From: Torreya grandis
Taxonomy: Eukaryota; Streptophyta; Pinopsida; Cupressales; Taxaceae
DNA length: 64,000 nt
Direction of reading: 5' to 3'
NCBI GenBank assembly: GCA_037957365.1
Contig: JARHVA010000349.1
Span: 4,977,001-5,041,000 of the forward strand
Below the pieces are notes generated by a model, which saw only the letters and a program-made list of their open reading frames with translations, did not search any database and was not told where the DNA came from. This document shows, piece after piece, positions 62,614 to 64,000 of the stretch. How positions within the stretch are numbered: the first letter of the stretch is position 1; every line of letters starts with the position of its first letter. The position numbers and the translations under genes are program-made.

Positions 62614-62919
62614 GGAAATGTATTTATGTAAAATTTCCATGGATGAGATAGTCAAGTGATACTCTTTCATTTCATAGAATTTTAAATCATGATATTCTCT
62701 CTTCTCTCCATAATAAGTGAAAACCTGAGATGTTGCATAATCTATCAAAGAGAGTGATAGAAAGATGGAAATTTATTTATGTACAATTTACATGGATGAG
62801 ATAGTCAAGTGATACCATTTCATTCCCCAAAATTTTAAATCATGATATTCTCTCTTCTCTTTATACTAAGTGAAAACCTGAGATGTTGCACAATCTATCA
62901 AAAAGAGTGATAGAAAGAT
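62614..62919. repeat. Tandem duplication, two copies of 153 bp
   Basis: GGAAATKTATTTATGTA, ATGGATGAGATAGTCAAGTG, AAATCATGATATTCTCTCTT and AGTGAAAACCTGAGATGTTG occur in order at 62614 and again at 62767. The copies are over 90% alike by eye, so the duplication is fairly recent. Confidence 0.92.
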
Positions 62920-63594
62920 GGAATAGGTTATATAATATTAGGGATATATAACTAATATAAATCATATGATTGTACCTAGTGGGTATAAATACATTCATGG
63001 GATCATATAGAATAAATATCCTACAAGTACACCTGTATGGACTTGATAAAAAAAATTGCTTTTGGCTTAAAAATTACCACATTTTCTTTGGAGGTTTCTA
63101 GAAGAAGGATGCCAATTATTCACATAGATGGTGTAGTCATTTACGGACCTAGTATAGTATTTCAAATACTTTATTTTTCCCTCCAACATGCCACTTTACT
63201 CAAAAACCACCTTTTGAACTCATAAAAGGGCAATAAAACATATGAAAGTGGGGTGTACATTATTATTTGACCTTCCCAACTTTATGATGACTGGTATGGA
63301 CTATAGGAGGGTTCATTTAGCTTGAATATTAAAATACATGACTAAAATGACTCCCTTTTATGACTTAAATGAATTTGACCATGGTCATAAATGCCTAGAA
63401 CAACATTAAGTTTCAAAATTCATTTACCTTAATCTTTTCAAATGAACCTTAAACAACACTAATAAGGAAAAAATAACTCATGAAGGAAATTTTTAGGTAT
63501 ATAATGAATTAGAAACCCATGACAAGGTCAAGTTTCAAATTTAGGGATGACCATTTTGACTTGAGGGTCAAAATTGGTGAATATGAATCTTTAC
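62920..63594. other. AT-rich DNA, unassigned
   Basis: No gene, LTR end or recognised repeat seen. It may be the diverged upstream part of the A-family LTR fragment that follows. Confidence 0.45.
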
Positions 63595-64000
63595 CTATTT
63601 TAGGCATGATCAAGGCTTAAATAAAGACAATTGAGGTAGTTATAGCCTCCATAATGCCAAAATGGACTCGTTGATGGTGTGTAAATTATTAAGGAAATAA
63701 ATAGGCCTATGTAACTATCATAAGCCATATGAGCCTCATTCATGACCCCTCACACACCTATATTTCTCTCTTCTCCTCCAAGCTTTCTATTTAGGTAGGC
63801 ATTGCACTATTGCTTTGGTATCCCTTAGATATGTGTATCAAATCTATGCCAAATTTTATTTTTAAACTCTTTTGAATCAATATAAGATTATTTTAGATTA
63901 TTTTTAAATATTAGTGTGTTGTATAGAAGTTTTATTTGTAGAATGTATGTATCATGTTATAATTTGTAGGTCATTTCATGTACACCTAGATTTAGGTTAT
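63595..64000 (+). repeat. A-family LTR fragment, plus strand, runs off the window
   Basis: It matches A's left LTR from about 11730 to 12130: ATTTTAGGCATGATCAAGG, CCTCCATAATGCCAAAATGG, CTCATTCATGACCCCT, TTTCTATTTAGGTAGGCATTG and ATTTCATGTACAC. A third member of the A family, in the same orientation as element A. Confidence 0.8.

Noticed and set aside
1..64000. Possible host genes, tRNA genes, organelle insertions or a novel defence-like system
   Set aside because: No intact exon-intron gene, tRNA box pair, organellar sequence or multi-gene cassette could be recognised. All supported coding sequence is retrotransposon gag or pol.

Overview
This 64 kb window is AT-rich plant nuclear DNA made almost entirely of old, nested LTR retrotransposons. 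I found no host gene, rRNA, tRNA, CRISPR array or bacterial feature. The plant assignment rests on plant-type Ty3/gypsy and Ty1/copia polyproteins, an initiator-Met tRNA primer site, 5-bp target duplications, and decay dominated by C-to-T and G-to-A changes, as expected of methylated DNA. Very long LTRs (2.8, 4.2 and about 5.8 kb), deep nesting and heavy decay suggest a large-genome seed plant, possibly a gymnosperm. That last step is inference.

Layout. (1) 1-2220, minus strand: a decayed Ty3/gypsy element with gag, zinc knuckle, protease, and an internal deletion that joins the start of reverse transcriptase (RT) in frame to the integrase zinc finger. A probable LTR follows to about 3450. 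(2) 3451-6504: AT-rich DNA with no recognised gene, holding two tandem copies of a ~238-bp unit. (3) Element A, plus strand, 6505-47509: a giant-LTR Ty3/gypsy element. Its left LTR (6505-12348) is uninterrupted. Its internal region (12349-19020) carries gag, protease, an extra RNase H, RT, a second RNase H and integrase, all broken by stops. Its right LTR is split into three pieces by two insertions. (4) Element B, minus strand, 19876-34464, sits in that right LTR with a TACTA target duplication and 4.2-kb LTRs. (5) Element C, plus strand, 36947-45991, sits in the same LTR with a CTAAG duplication. It is the youngest, is richer in G+C, and encodes only Gag plus the last residues of the polyprotein. 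(6) 47510-60440: leader and LTR of a second A-family copy in inverted orientation. It is split by element D (49144-58769, CATGG duplication), a copia-type element with gag and zinc knuckles but no pol. (7) 60441-63594: unrecognised AT-rich DNA with a 153-bp tandem duplication. (8) 63595-64000: a plus-strand fragment of the A-family LTR that runs off the window.

The nesting gives relative ages: B and C are younger than A, and D is younger than the inverted A copy. LTR divergence judged by eye agrees (C about 6%, B and D roughly 15-20%). No element looks capable of moving on its own. The most interesting points are the RNase H placed upstream of RT in element A with all four catalytic acids still readable, the pol-less elements C and D, conserved splice-like signals and CpG palindromes in the C LTRs, and hairpin-forming repeats in the B LTRs.
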